Below, in pieces: positions 7,654-15,216 of a stretch of 38,412 nucleotides of DNA. This stretch comes from a bacterium. GTDB lineage: Bacteria; Patescibacteriota; Minisyncoccia; Minisyncoccales; DAOWIS01. Both the position numbers and the translations under genes were made by a program. How positions within the stretch are numbered: the stretch's first letter is position 1; each line of letters starts with the position of its first letter. The notes beneath the pieces are model-generated. The model ran no database searches, was not told the origin of the DNA, and was given only the letters and a program-made list of their open reading frames with translations. The stretch spans positions 1 to 38,412 of the forward strand of contig DAOWIS010000043.1 in NCBI GenBank assembly GCA_030640805.1. Direction: 5' to 3'.

Positions 7654-8797
7654 CCTTAGAGTTTTAACTCGAGATATTCATACCGGAGTAGAGGAATACA
7701 CAGAGGGACTTTTGTCCCATCTTTTATATTTAGCTCCCAATATCAAGTTTAGACTTTTTTATAACGGATTTTTTAAAATTAAACTAAATTATCCTTGGCG
7801 AAAATTAGCCAATGTAGAAATTAAAAATTTTTCTATTCCTAACCGCTTAATAAATACTTCTTCTTATTTTTTAAATTGTCCTAAAATCGATAAGTTATTA
7901 GGAGGAATTGACCTATTTTTCAGTCCTCATTTTATTTTCAGCCCCCTTTCCAAGGGCTGCCCAAAGGTAGTTACTTTTCATGATCTTTCTTTTGAACATT
8001 ATCCTCATTTTTTTTCTTTGAAGAGAAAAATATGGCATAGACTGGTTAATCCCAAAAAACAAGCAAAAACTGCTGAAAAAATTATTGCCGTTTCTCAATC
8101 TACCAAACAAGACCTTATTAATTTTTACGGAATTAGGCCTTCCAAAATAAAAGTAATTTATTCTGGAATAGGAGAAGAGTTTAAAACTCAAAACTCAAAA
8201 CTCAAAACTCAAAACCACATCTTAAAAGTCAAAACTATTAAAAAGAAATATAATTTGCCAGAGAAATTTATTCTTTACTTTGGCACCATTGAACCCCGAA
8301 AAAATATCATTGGCTTAATTAAGGCCTTCGAGCAACTAAAACTAGCGAATTTATACAAATCTGATTTAAAATTAGTTATTGCTGGCTCTCCCGGTTGGCT
8401 TTATCAAGATGTGTTTAAAACCGCTCAAGAATCTAAATACAAGAATGATATTATCTTTACTGGTTTTATAGAAGACAAAGATAAACCCTATTTATATAAT
8501 TTAGCAGAAGTTTTTGTTTATCCCAGTTTTTTTGAGGGTTTTGGTTTTCCTCCCTTAGAGGCAATGGCTTGCGGCTTACCGGTTATTACTTCTAACACTT
8601 CTTCTTTCCCGGAAATAGTAGGTGATTCAGCTATAATGGTTGATCCTTATAAAATTGATGAAATAAGTTTTGCCCTAAAGGAAGTATTAACCGATAAAAA
8701 TTTAAGAGAGGAACTAATAAAAAGGGGACTAAAACAAGTAAAAAAATTCTCCTGGCAATCCTGCGCCCAACAAACCCTCAAAACCTTGACAGAATAG
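7637..8797 (+). CDS. GT4 family glycosyltransferase
   Basis: 386 residues. N-terminus [23 protein letters not shown]; donor half with [19 protein letters not shown], the loop after [18 protein letters not shown] and the E-x7-E motif [28 protein letters not shown]. This WbdB/mannosyltransferase-like subgroup usually adds a hexose to a lipid-linked glycan; the sugar is not determined. A heptanucleotide array at 8183-8215 is translated as [11 protein letters not shown] in the linker before the donor domain. The ATG overlaps the previous gene by 17 nt. The -35 box for the next gene (8786-8791) lies inside its last codons. Confidence 0.9.
   Translation: MTIGIDLRVLTRDIHTGVEEYTEGLLSHLLYLAPNIKFRLFYNGFFKIKLNYPWRKLANVEIKNFSIPNRLINTSSYFLNCPKIDKLLGGIDLFFSPHFIFSPLSKGCPKVVTFHDLSFEHYPHFFSLKRKIWHRLVNPKKQAKTAEKIIAVSQSTKQDLINFYGIRPSKIKVIYSGIGEEFKTQNSKLKTQNHILKVKTIKKKYNLPEKFILYFGTIEPRKNIIGLIKAFEQLKLANLYKSDLKLVIAGSPGWLYQDVFKTAQESKYKNDIIFTGFIEDKDKPYLYNLAEVFVYPSFFEGFGFPPLEAMACGLPVITSNTSSFPEIVGDSAIMVDPYKIDEISFALKEVLTDKNLREELIKRGLKQVKKFSWQSCAQQTLKTLTE
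8183..8215. repeat. Heptanucleotide array (AAAACTC, 4.7 copies) in the second GT4 gene
   Basis: Four exact AAAACTC units and a partial fifth, the purest array in the window, within a linker region of the protein. Confidence 0.9.
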
Positions 8798-8830
8798 AAT
8801 ATTCTATACTACAATAAAAGTGTAGTTCTT
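8786..8830 (+). promoter_or_regulatory. Promoter and TAGTTCTT leader of the 291-aa gene
   Basis: TTGACA (8786-8791), 18-nt spacer, TACAAT (8810-8815), then TAGTTCTT at 8823-8830 in the predicted leader. The same leader word follows the promoters at 20899 and 21439. Confidence 0.55.
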
Positions 8831-8875
8831 AAACAATTAATAATGTTCGGAAATTTAGGATAAAGAAAGGAGACG

Positions 8876-9751
8876 ATGACGATGGGAGCATCGATCACGT
8901 TAGAGAAAATAACCGATGGCCAAATGGCCAAGGTTAAAGAAATAGTTGAGGCAGCTTTGCGAAAAAGCGGCCTTAAAGGAGATGCTGTCCAAGAAATTAT
9001 TGAAAGAGGAGGTGAATTAAAGAATAAACTTATTCCTGTTTTTCAGGAATTAGGTGAACGGTCCTACGCTGATGAGGAAGTTGAATCAACCTATGGCTAT
9101 CCAGAAGGTTGGAAACTCAAGAGCGTTTCTGAACAGCTTGTTATTTTGGAGAAAATTGAGGAATTTAAGGTTCTTGATGGCAACCATGTTATTGAAATCG
9201 CCAAAGGTTTTTTGGAGCTTCCTGAAGGAGCAGAGGGGTTGGTAGTTATCCCTAAACCTTCTAAAGTAGGCAAGTCCTACAATGAATCCGTAGAGTTGGT
9301 GACCAAACTGATGGCAAAACATCGTAAGGATTGGTACAATTTTTCAGAAGGCCGTCTTGGACCAGAACATCTACGTCTGAATGAGAAACCCCAACAAGCC
9401 CTTAGCCAATTAGAGAGGGAAACTCCAGGAGACTATTTGGTACTTGCAGTCCAAACTGGGTTGCGTCATCGCGGTCGTTCTGACCGTCGAGCCAGAGTGA
9501 TGTTTAGCGACAACGAGTTTGGGCTCGGTCCCTATAAACTCGGCATCATTCTGTTGCTTCATCCCGAGCGGTTACAGAAGTCTGAACATCTTGCAATAGA
9601 CTGTGCCGGCTGCGAATGTTTTTCTGCTACTGGCCGGAAATTTCCTGGCTCGTTTTACTTCGATTGGAGCGCCGGTTCGCTCAACTTCGGTCTCCGTTTG
9701 GTCGATAGCGTCCATCCACGCTTCGGGTCCGCTTCTGGATTCCTTGAGTAG
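8876..9751 (+). CDS. Uncharacterised 291-aa protein
   Basis: I do not recognise a family. The protein is soluble, acidic to neutral, with no signal peptide or membrane segment. The N-terminal 60 residues look helical (LEKITDGQMAKVKEIVEAALRK); the middle carries LLVLAVQ-type strands; the C-terminal third has RHRGRSDRRARVMF, a small Cys/Ser patch (CAGCECFSATG) and an aromatic end. The start has a good ribosome site (AAAGGAGA, 8 nt before ATG 8876); a second ATG at 8882 is possible. The 3' third is visibly richer in G and C than its neighbours, suggesting transfer or a chimera. It is a single-gene unit with its own promoter and terminator set inside the glycan block. Confidence 0.7.
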   Translation: MTMGASITLEKITDGQMAKVKEIVEAALRKSGLKGDAVQEIIERGGELKNKLIPVFQELGERSYADEEVESTYGYPEGWKLKSVSEQLVILEKIEEFKVLDGNHVIEIAKGFLELPEGAEGLVVIPKPSKVGKSYNESVELVTKLMAKHRKDWYNFSEGRLGPEHLRLNEKPQQALSQLERETPGDYLVLAVQTGLRHRGRSDRRARVMFSDNEFGLGPYKLGIILLLHPERLQKSEHLAIDCAGCECFSATGRKFPGSFYFDWSAGSLNFGLRLVDSVHPRFGSASGFLE

Positions 9752-9820
9752 TATTGGTCTTTGGATTTTGGAAATTTGGAATTTTTTTAAAATTTAGTCC
9801 TTGGTTTCCGAACAATTTGG

Positions 9821-9859
9821 AGGGTGGTTTCTACAAAAGGAATCACCCTTTTCTTTTTT
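9821..9859 (+). terminator. Terminator of the 291-aa gene
   Basis: AGGGTGGTTT (9821-9830) pairs with GAATCACCCT (9840-9849) with one G-T pair, followed by a T-rich run. Confidence 0.75.
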
Positions 9860-9902
9860 TACTCAAATCTAATATTTAAAGTCTATCGAGGAAAATCTAT
9901 CA

Positions 9903-9986
9903 AGGTTCAACTTCCATAATTACTTTGAAATGGAAGAATGCAAAAAGGTTCAATTTCCTGCGATCGCAGCGATTTGAACCTTTTTT
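9903..9986. repeat. Palindromic intergenic element with a long hairpin
   Basis: This sits in the 490-bp gene-free stretch 9752-10241. GGTTCAACTTCC (9904-9915) is a half-copy of the GAAGTTGAACTTC family. It is followed by a long hairpin with 12-bp arms AAAAAGGTTCAA (9942-9953) / TTGAACCTTTTT (9973-9984), which hold the self-complementary core CTGCGATCGCAG (9958-9969). The flanking A and T runs make it a plausible bidirectional terminator. Confidence 0.6.
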
Positions 9987-10083
9987 ATTTCGAATAGATT
10001 TCTCTAAAAAGAAGAATTGCATTTATTTTGCCATTTAGATAAGATAACTATTAGAAGTGTTAGTAAATAATGGATTGGGAAAG

Positions 10084-10204
10084 CGAGGAAATTGACTTCT
10101 CGGGACCATCCGCAGCCGAGCGGGCATGGTGTCCTCCGACTGAAGTCGGAGGACGAGCGAAGCGAGGACATGAGCGAGCGAGCACGCTGGGTGAGCGAGG
10201 CGTG
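10084..10204. other. GC-rich block of four consecutive hairpins before a glycosyltransferase
   Basis: Much richer in G and C than its surroundings. Four hairpins in a row: CGAGGAA/TTCTCG (10084-10102), CCATCCGC/GCGGGCATGG (10106-10129), the near-perfect GTCCTCCGACT/AGTCGGAGGAC (10131-10154) and CACGC/GCGTG (10183-10204), with GCGAG words repeated between them. The frame open across it reads as low-complexity Arg/Glu/Ser protein and is not convincing. It could be a REP-like repeat, a structured leader or a small RNA. Confidence 0.5.
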
Positions 10205-10241
10205 TCTCCGAAAGTCAGATTTCCGAGCTTATTTACTGATT

Positions 10242-11426
10242 ATGAGAATTGGTATTGATGCCCGGTTTTTCGGGGTAAAACAAAAAGGACTTGGCCGCTA
10301 TTCCCAGGAATTAATTGAAAATTTAGAGAAAATCGTCAGTCCTGACGACTTTGAATTTTTGATTTTTTTAAGAAAAGAGAATTTTCATCAGTACCAGCCC
10401 AAAAACCCCTCTTTTAAAAAAGTTTTAGCCGATTACCGATGGTACACTTTAGCTGAGCAGATTTTTATGCCTTCAAAAATCCGGCAAGAGAAAATAGACC
10501 TGATGCATTTCCTTCATTTCAATGTTCCTTTTTTTTACCAAGGCGAGTTCGTAGTTACTATTCACGATTTGGTCTTAAAAGAATTTCCTACCCAAAGAGC
10601 TACTACTCTGCATCCCTTAATTTATAAATTAAAAGAACAGGGCTATAAAATAGTCATTAAAAATGCCCTCAAAAATTCAGAAAAAATAATTGTTCCATCC
10701 CAAGCCACCAAAAATGAGATACTTAAATATTTTAAGACAGAGCCGGAAAAAATTAGGGTGGTTTATGAAGGAACATCTCAGATGGAAATTCCAAATCACA
10801 AATCACAAATCACAAATAAATTCCAAATTCCAAATTCTAAATATCAAAATAAAATATTAAAGAAATATAGAATTAACAGGCCGTATTTGCTTTATGTGGG
10901 GAGCGCTTATCCTCATAAGAATTTGGAGAATTTAATTTTGGCTTTTGATTTACTACGAAAAGAAAACTTTGGTTACCAGTTAGTATTAGTAGGAGAATTA
11001 GATTACTTCTATAAAAGATTAATGTCAAGTATCAAGTATCAAGTATTAAGTATTAAGTATCATTCAGACATTATTTTCACTGATTTTATTCCTGATTCAG
11101 ATCTATCTCAACTTTACCAAAATGCTTCCATGTCTGTTTTTCCTTCTTTTTCTGAAGGATTTGGCTTGCCTCCAACCGAGGCGATGTCTTTTGGAGTTCC
11201 AGTAGTTGTTTCTGATATCCCAGTTTTTCGAGAGATTTTAGGAGAGGCGGTTTTATTTTTTAATCCCAAAAACCAAAAAGATATTGCTTCCAAAATAAAA
11301 AAGGTTTTAGAAGATGAAAAAATTAAAAATAATTTAATTGAGAAAGGTTTCTCTCAAATCCAGAAATACAGCTGGCAAAAAATGTCCCAAGAAATCCTCA
11401 AAATATATAAAGAAATTCTTTCTTAA
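10242..11426 (+). CDS. GT4 family glycosyltransferase
   Basis: 394 residues from the ATG at 10242 (MRIGIDARFFGVKQKGLGRYSQEL). The open frame runs further upstream to 10092 through the GC-rich hairpin block, but the conserved N-terminus of this family (RIGIDAR...GxGRY) fixes the start at 10242. Donor-domain motifs: LLYVGSAYPHKNLENLILAF, LVLVGELDYFY, FTDFIPDSDL and EGFGLPPTEAMSFGVPVVVSDIPVFREI (E-x7-E). Two heptanucleotide arrays (10786-10845 and 11026-11060) are translated as loops of the donor half. Likely works with the other GT4 enzymes on the same surface glycan, though it is transcribed separately. Confidence 0.9.
   Translation: MRIGIDARFFGVKQKGLGRYSQELIENLEKIVSPDDFEFLIFLRKENFHQYQPKNPSFKKVLADYRWYTLAEQIFMPSKIRQEKIDLMHFLHFNVPFFYQGEFVVTIHDLVLKEFPTQRATTLHPLIYKLKEQGYKIVIKNALKNSEKIIVPSQATKNEILKYFKTEPEKIRVVYEGTSQMEIPNHKSQITNKFQIPNSKYQNKILKKYRINRPYLLYVGSAYPHKNLENLILAFDLLRKENFGYQLVLVGELDYFYKRLMSSIKYQVLSIKYHSDIIFTDFIPDSDLSQLYQNASMSVFPSFSEGFGLPPTEAMSFGVPVVVSDIPVFREILGEAVLFFNPKNQKDIASKIKKVLEDEKIKNNLIEKGFSQIQKYSWQKMSQEILKIYKEILS
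10786..10845. repeat. Mixed heptanucleotide arrays (AAATCAC and AAATTCC)
   Basis: AAATTCC, three AAATCAC, a 4-nt partial, then AAATTCC x2, AAATTCT, AAATATC. Two sub-arrays share the AAAT start, as if one grew from the other. Translated in frame in the third GT4 gene. Confidence 0.85.
11026..11060. repeat. Heptanucleotide array (CAAGTAT, 5 copies)
   Basis: Three CAAGTAT followed by two TAAGTAT, inside the third GT4 gene, translated as SIKYQVLSIKY. Confidence 0.85.
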
Positions 11427-11480
11427 ATGCTTAAAAAAGACAATTTAAAGTAAGATCAAAAAATAATTATAATTTAGACC

Positions 11481-11518
11481 GAACATTTTTAAGAGACGAT
11501 CGTCCATTGAGAATGTTC
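11481..11518. other. Intergenic hairpin with palindromic core
   Basis: GAACATT (11481-11487) can pair with AATGTTC (11512-11518) around the palindrome GACGATCGTC (11495-11504), in the 157-bp gap between convergent genes. No U-run follows, so its role as terminator is uncertain. Confidence 0.4.
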
Positions 11519-11571
11519 AGTTAAATTTTTTTAGATTATTAAGTTTTCTCAGATTTTATATTAGTAAAAGT

Positions 11572-11596
11572 AAAAAGCCTCGCTTAGGAGACTTTT
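11572..11596 (-). terminator. Terminator of the minus-strand kinase-fold gene
   Basis: AAAAAGCCTC and GAGACTTTTT flank the stop codon at 11584-11586 and form a hairpin with one mismatch, giving a U-run on the minus strand. Confidence 0.5.
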
Positions 11597-12618
11597 TGTA
11601 TTTTTTCCGAGTAATGTTTTAAAAGATTATTTACAGCATCCTTTAGTAGTTTAATATATTCATCGCTTCTGGATCGTAAATGATTTTCTTTTCTCTTGAG
11701 AATGTCAATACGACACCCAACCAATCGTTCTAAAAGAATAACCGTAAATAATCCTTCGTAGTTCTTGTAGGGAATACTCTTTTTATAATCAAGTGGGGCT
11801 CTTTTGTAGAATTCCTTCTGATATTTTTTGATATAACTATAAACTTTTTTATAGTTTATTTCTAACAAGAACTCTTTTTCAAAATGTAAAAGCTGCCACC
11901 ACAAGGGCCAGACTGCGTCATAAAGAGATGGACGCCACTTCAAGTGTCCCCCAAAATCAAAGAGATATATCTTGTCGTTTTTGATAATCATATGGTGTTG
12001 TCCGTAGACTCCATAGGTTGGCCAAATCTTTTTTAAATTGGGGTGCTGTTTTTCCCATTGCTGGACATTGAAAATTAATTCCTTTTGTGTTTCTAAAGAG
12101 AGAATTTCTGTTTTGTATTCTTTTCTGGCTTTATCACACCATCCTTTTATTTTAATATTGAACCAATCCTTGAGAGTTGGAAATTTATTTTTTCTTTTAA
12201 CCATTCCGGGCTCTAAAATGATTAAATTCTTTAAATCTTTTTGAGCATCTCTTAATAGCCGATTAAGCTTCCAGAAAGCATCAACGATGAGAGAAAAATA
12301 CGGCAGAAAAAGAGTATTCATATGCTTTTTTTCAATATCCTCGTTTGGTTTTATGCCTCCAAGATACTCCATTATAATATAATTCTCCGAGTAGTCATAA
12401 AATTTCGGGATAGAAAGAAATCTATAATTTCCAGTTTGCAGATATTTAGATAAAATCTTATAAATTTCCACCTCACTTCCTATATTATCGGTTTTAAGAA
12501 CTAAGAATTTACTCTTTTGGTCCTTACATAAAATCACGTGATCACCATACAAAATCTTAATTGGTTTAAGATTTTTATCTCGACATATATCTAATACTTT
12601 TTCTGAAATGTTTATCAT
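11584..12618 (-). CDS. Aminoglycoside phosphotransferase-like (kinase-fold) protein
   Basis: 344 residues, soluble. The N-lobe has FLVLKTDNIGSEVEIYKIL, a strand with Lys followed by a Glu-bearing helix, then a hinge-like YIIMEYLGG. The C-lobe has THE expected APH/choline-kinase layout in degenerate form: TYGVYGQHHMIIKNDKIYLFDFGG, where the catalytic HxDxxxxN segment is changed to YGQHHM but the metal-binding DFG is kept. It may therefore be an atypical kinase or a pseudokinase. Substrate unknown; glycan or cell-wall precursor phosphorylation is a guess from context. ATG 12618 has a strong ribosome site (AAAGGAGGAT). It follows the DUF218 gene on the same strand. Confidence 0.6.
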   Translation of the reverse strand: MINISEKVLDICRDKNLKPIKILYGDHVILCKDQKSKFLVLKTDNIGSEVEIYKILSKYLQTGNYRFLSIPKFYDYSENYIIMEYLGGIKPNEDIEKKHMNTLFLPYFSLIVDAFWKLNRLLRDAQKDLKNLIILEPGMVKRKNKFPTLKDWFNIKIKGWCDKARKEYKTEILSLETQKELIFNVQQWEKQHPNLKKIWPTYGVYGQHHMIIKNDKIYLFDFGGHLKWRPSLYDAVWPLWWQLLHFEKEFLLEINYKKVYSYIKKYQKEFYKRAPLDYKKSIPYKNYEGLFTVILLERLVGCRIDILKRKENHLRSRSDEYIKLLKDAVNNLLKHYSEKIQKVS

Positions 12619-12664
12619 AAATCCTCCTTTTTAGTATAGCAGGGAATTCTTTCTTTTCCAACAA

Positions 12665-12692
12665 AAGAGAGGGAATTTATTTTCCCTCTCTT
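12665..12692 (-). terminator. Hairpin at the end of the DUF218 gene
   Basis: AAGAGAGGGAA (12665-12675) and TTCCCTCTCTT (12682-12692) make a perfect 11-bp stem spanning the stop codon; the minus-strand T-run after it is short. It may partly terminate between the two minus-strand genes. Confidence 0.55.
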
Positions 12693-13168
12693 ATTTTAAT
12701 CTTTAGCCGTTCAATTAGCGGAAAGTAATAACTGATGATTTCTATTGGCGTTCCAATGAGAATCTGCTTTATTTTGCCTTTTAGATTGGTAGTCAGAGGA
12801 TAACTAATAATTTGGAAGGAAAAGCCATCAAGGACTCTTTTAGCCAAAAACCGGATTTTAAATTTTCTGATTTTATCACAGAAAATAGTGACCAATTCCG
12901 GAGTCAATTGTTTTTCCTCTATTATCCCTTTGGAATAAACCAGATTCTCTTTAGTTGTTCTTGCCTTTGTTTCTGAAAGAATTGGAACTTTGACTCCGAT
13001 TTGTTTAAGGTAGCCAGACATCATTTCTGCTTCGCCCTGCCAGCCAGTAGTTATTACCACTAAATCATTAGAAGATTTATTGATATATTCCGCTACTTTC
13101 TGGAGATACCTTTTCATTCTTTCATGAATCACGCTGCCGTAACCTAAGACCACTATTAATTCTTTCAA
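12677..13168 (-). CDS. DUF218 (YdcF/SanA/ElyC-like) family protein
   Basis: 163 residues. ELIVVLGYGSVIHERMKRYLQKVAEYI, then VVITTGWQGEAEMMSGYLKQIGV, then ILSETKARTTKENLVYSKGII match the DUF218 pattern: a first glycine turn, a GxxGEAxxM loop and an E-x-x-A/S-x-x-T-x-E-N motif. Family members such as ElyC and SanA affect envelope and lipid-carrier metabolism, but the reaction is unknown. Unlike SanA it lacks an N-terminal membrane anchor. The start is TTG at 13168, supported by GGGAGG 7 nt upstream; no ATG is available. It is upstream of the kinase-fold gene on the same strand. Confidence 0.75.
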   Translation of the reverse strand: MKELIVVLGYGSVIHERMKRYLQKVAEYINKSSNDLVVITTGWQGEAEMMSGYLKQIGVKVPILSETKARTTKENLVYSKGIIEEKQLTPELVTIFCDKIRKFKIRFLAKRVLDGFSFQIISYPLTTNLKGKIKQILIGTPIEIISYYFPLIERLKIKIREGK

Positions 13169-13339
13169 TTCTGACCTCCCTTTCTTTTATTTTCTAAAAA
13201 TTCATTTCTTTCTTAATTTATTTAGTTTTAAAAGTTCAGTTTTTGGAGAATAAATTATTTTATAATATTAAAATTAAAAAGTCAATTTTTGATTTAGTAT
13301 TTAATAGACAATTAATGATTGAAGAAATATAATAATATA

Positions 13340-15214
13340 ATGGCAAAGGTTTCAAGGCGAAATATTTTTGGGCAACTTTTTGATATCAAGCCGGTTAATA
13401 GAAACGGTCAACTGGACTGGGAGAGAATTTTAAAAGTCAAGCCGGTTTTGGATTTAAGAATAGAAAGAGAGAGATTTTTAGAAAGGCAGGAAGAACCAAA
13501 AATAATTCTGACTGAAGAAAAACCGCCTTATCTAATAGATTCTTGGCAGATATTGGCTGAGATGACTGAATGGGAAAAAGAAGATTTAGAATTAGAATCT
13601 AAACTCCGAATTCCCGAAATAAGTCCAATTAAAATTGAGCTAGAGATAAAAGAAAGAAAAAGAAGGTATCCTGTTTTAAGATTTTTGATTACCTCAATCT
13701 TTTTAGGGATTTTAATTAGTGGCTTAGTTATTGGCTTTGGACTTAGCAGCAACTACCTAAAACAAAATTATAAATTTTTAGCCGGGGGGATGTCTTTTTT
13801 AGTTAAAAATCCCTCTTTTTTTATTTCTAACTTTAATGAAATTTTAAAAAATTACCCTCTTTTATTAGAAATAATAGGCAAAGATAATCCCCAAAAATAT
13901 CTTCTTCTTTTTCAAAATCCCAGTGAACTAAGACCGACTGGTGGATTTATTGGGAGTTATGGAATTTTAGATATAGATAAAGGAAAAATCAAAAATATTT
14001 TTATAGATGATGTTTTTAATCCTGATTGGCAGCTTTCGGTTAATGTAATTCCTCCTAAACCCCTTCAAAGAATTTCTGGGGGTTGGTCAATGCATGATGC
14101 TAATTGGTTTTTTGATTTTCCCACTTCAGCTAAGAAAATTGTCTGGTTTTATGAGAAAAGCGGAGGAGCAACTCCTGATGGCATAATTGCTATAACTCCC
14201 AGGGTAATAGAAAAATTATTAGTACTTACTGGTTCCATTGAGATGCCAGAATACGATTTAGTTATAACTGCCGATAATTTTATAGAGAAAGTTCAGCATG
14301 AAGTGGAAACAGGTTATAATAAAACTCTCAATCAACCAAAAAAGATTTTAGTTGATATCGGTTCTGAATTATTAGACAGGGTTTTTAATAATCCTGATTT
14401 AGACTGGGGAGATATTTTATCAATGATATCAGTTAGCTTGAATCAAAAAGATATTTTAATTTATTCATTTGATGAGAAAATTCAAAAAGCAATTTTAGAA
14501 AAAAATTGGGGAGGAGGCATCTATTATCCAATATCTAACATTCAATATCCAATAATTAATGATTATTTGGCAGTGGTTCATAGTAATATCAATGGTTATA
14601 AAACCGATAGGGTAATTGAGGAAAAAATATCCCATAAAGTAGAAATTCAGACAGATGGTTCTATTATTGATACAGTAAAAATTTGGCGTCATCATCAAGG
14701 AGGAAACTTATCCTATCCTTGGTACAATCAAGTCAATAGTGATTATTTAAGGGTTTACCTGCCATTAGGTTCAGAATTAATTAATGCCTCCGGCTACACT
14801 AAAACTGATTGGGATTATCAAGGGTTAAAATTAAGTGAGGATTTTTACCAAGAAAATGATTTCCAAAAAGATTCTTTAGTGAAGAAAGTAGAAAATTCAA
14901 TAATGATTGATAGAAAAACCGGAACCCAAATTTTTGAGGAATCAGGAAAAACTGTCTTTGGCAATTGGGTTTATCTTAGCCCTCAAGAAGAGGTAGAAAT
15001 TATTTATAGATATAGATTGCCATTCAAGATTGATTTGAAGAATATGCCCCAAAATTATAATTTATATATTCAGAAACAACCGGGAACTTATTCTCAATTT
15101 AAATCAGCAATAAAAATCCCTTGGAATTGGCAGATTATTGAAAATTATCCTGAAACTATTAATGGCATTTTGGATACTGATAAAGTTTTGGGAGTAATAA
15201 TGGAACAAAAATAG
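13340..15214 (+). CDS. DUF4012 family membrane-anchored protein
   Basis: 624 residues from ATG 13340; an in-frame TTG at 13319 would add 7 residues. A cytoplasmic basic N-terminus of about 110 residues is followed by one membrane helix (FLITSIFLGILISGLVIGFGL), then a large extracytoplasmic part. KYLLLFQNPSELRPTGGFIGSYGIL is the diagnostic DUF4012 motif. The family is common in Patescibacteria and Gram-positive bacteria and has been linked by genome context to surface polymers, without a proven activity. A degenerate heptanucleotide array (14527-14554) encodes YPISNIQYPI. murJ starts 2 nt after the stop, pointing to cell-envelope work. Confidence 0.85.
   Translation: MAKVSRRNIFGQLFDIKPVNRNGQLDWERILKVKPVLDLRIERERFLERQEEPKIILTEEKPPYLIDSWQILAEMTEWEKEDLELESKLRIPEISPIKIELEIKERKRRYPVLRFLITSIFLGILISGLVIGFGLSSNYLKQNYKFLAGGMSFLVKNPSFFISNFNEILKNYPLLLEIIGKDNPQKYLLLFQNPSELRPTGGFIGSYGILDIDKGKIKNIFIDDVFNPDWQLSVNVIPPKPLQRISGGWSMHDANWFFDFPTSAKKIVWFYEKSGGATPDGIIAITPRVIEKLLVLTGSIEMPEYDLVITADNFIEKVQHEVETGYNKTLNQPKKILVDIGSELLDRVFNNPDLDWGDILSMISVSLNQKDILIYSFDEKIQKAILEKNWGGGIYYPISNIQYPIINDYLAVVHSNINGYKTDRVIEEKISHKVEIQTDGSIIDTVKIWRHHQGGNLSYPWYNQVNSDYLRVYLPLGSELINASGYTKTDWDYQGLKLSEDFYQENDFQKDSLVKKVENSIMIDRKTGTQIFEESGKTVFGNWVYLSPQEEVEIIYRYRLPFKIDLKNMPQNYNLYIQKQPGTYSQFKSAIKIPWNWQIIENYPETINGILDTDKVLGVIMEQK
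14527..14554. repeat. Degenerate heptanucleotide array in the DUF4012 gene
   Basis: TCCAATA, TCTAACA, TTCAATA, TCCAATA: four 7-nt units with drift, translated as YPISNIQYPI. Confidence 0.65.
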
Positions 15215-15216
15215 TA

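Noticed and set aside
10070-10258. N-terminal extension of the glycosyltransferase through the GC-rich block
   Set aside because: The extension is low-complexity Arg/Glu/Ser and made of hairpin arms; the conserved GT4 start is at 10242.
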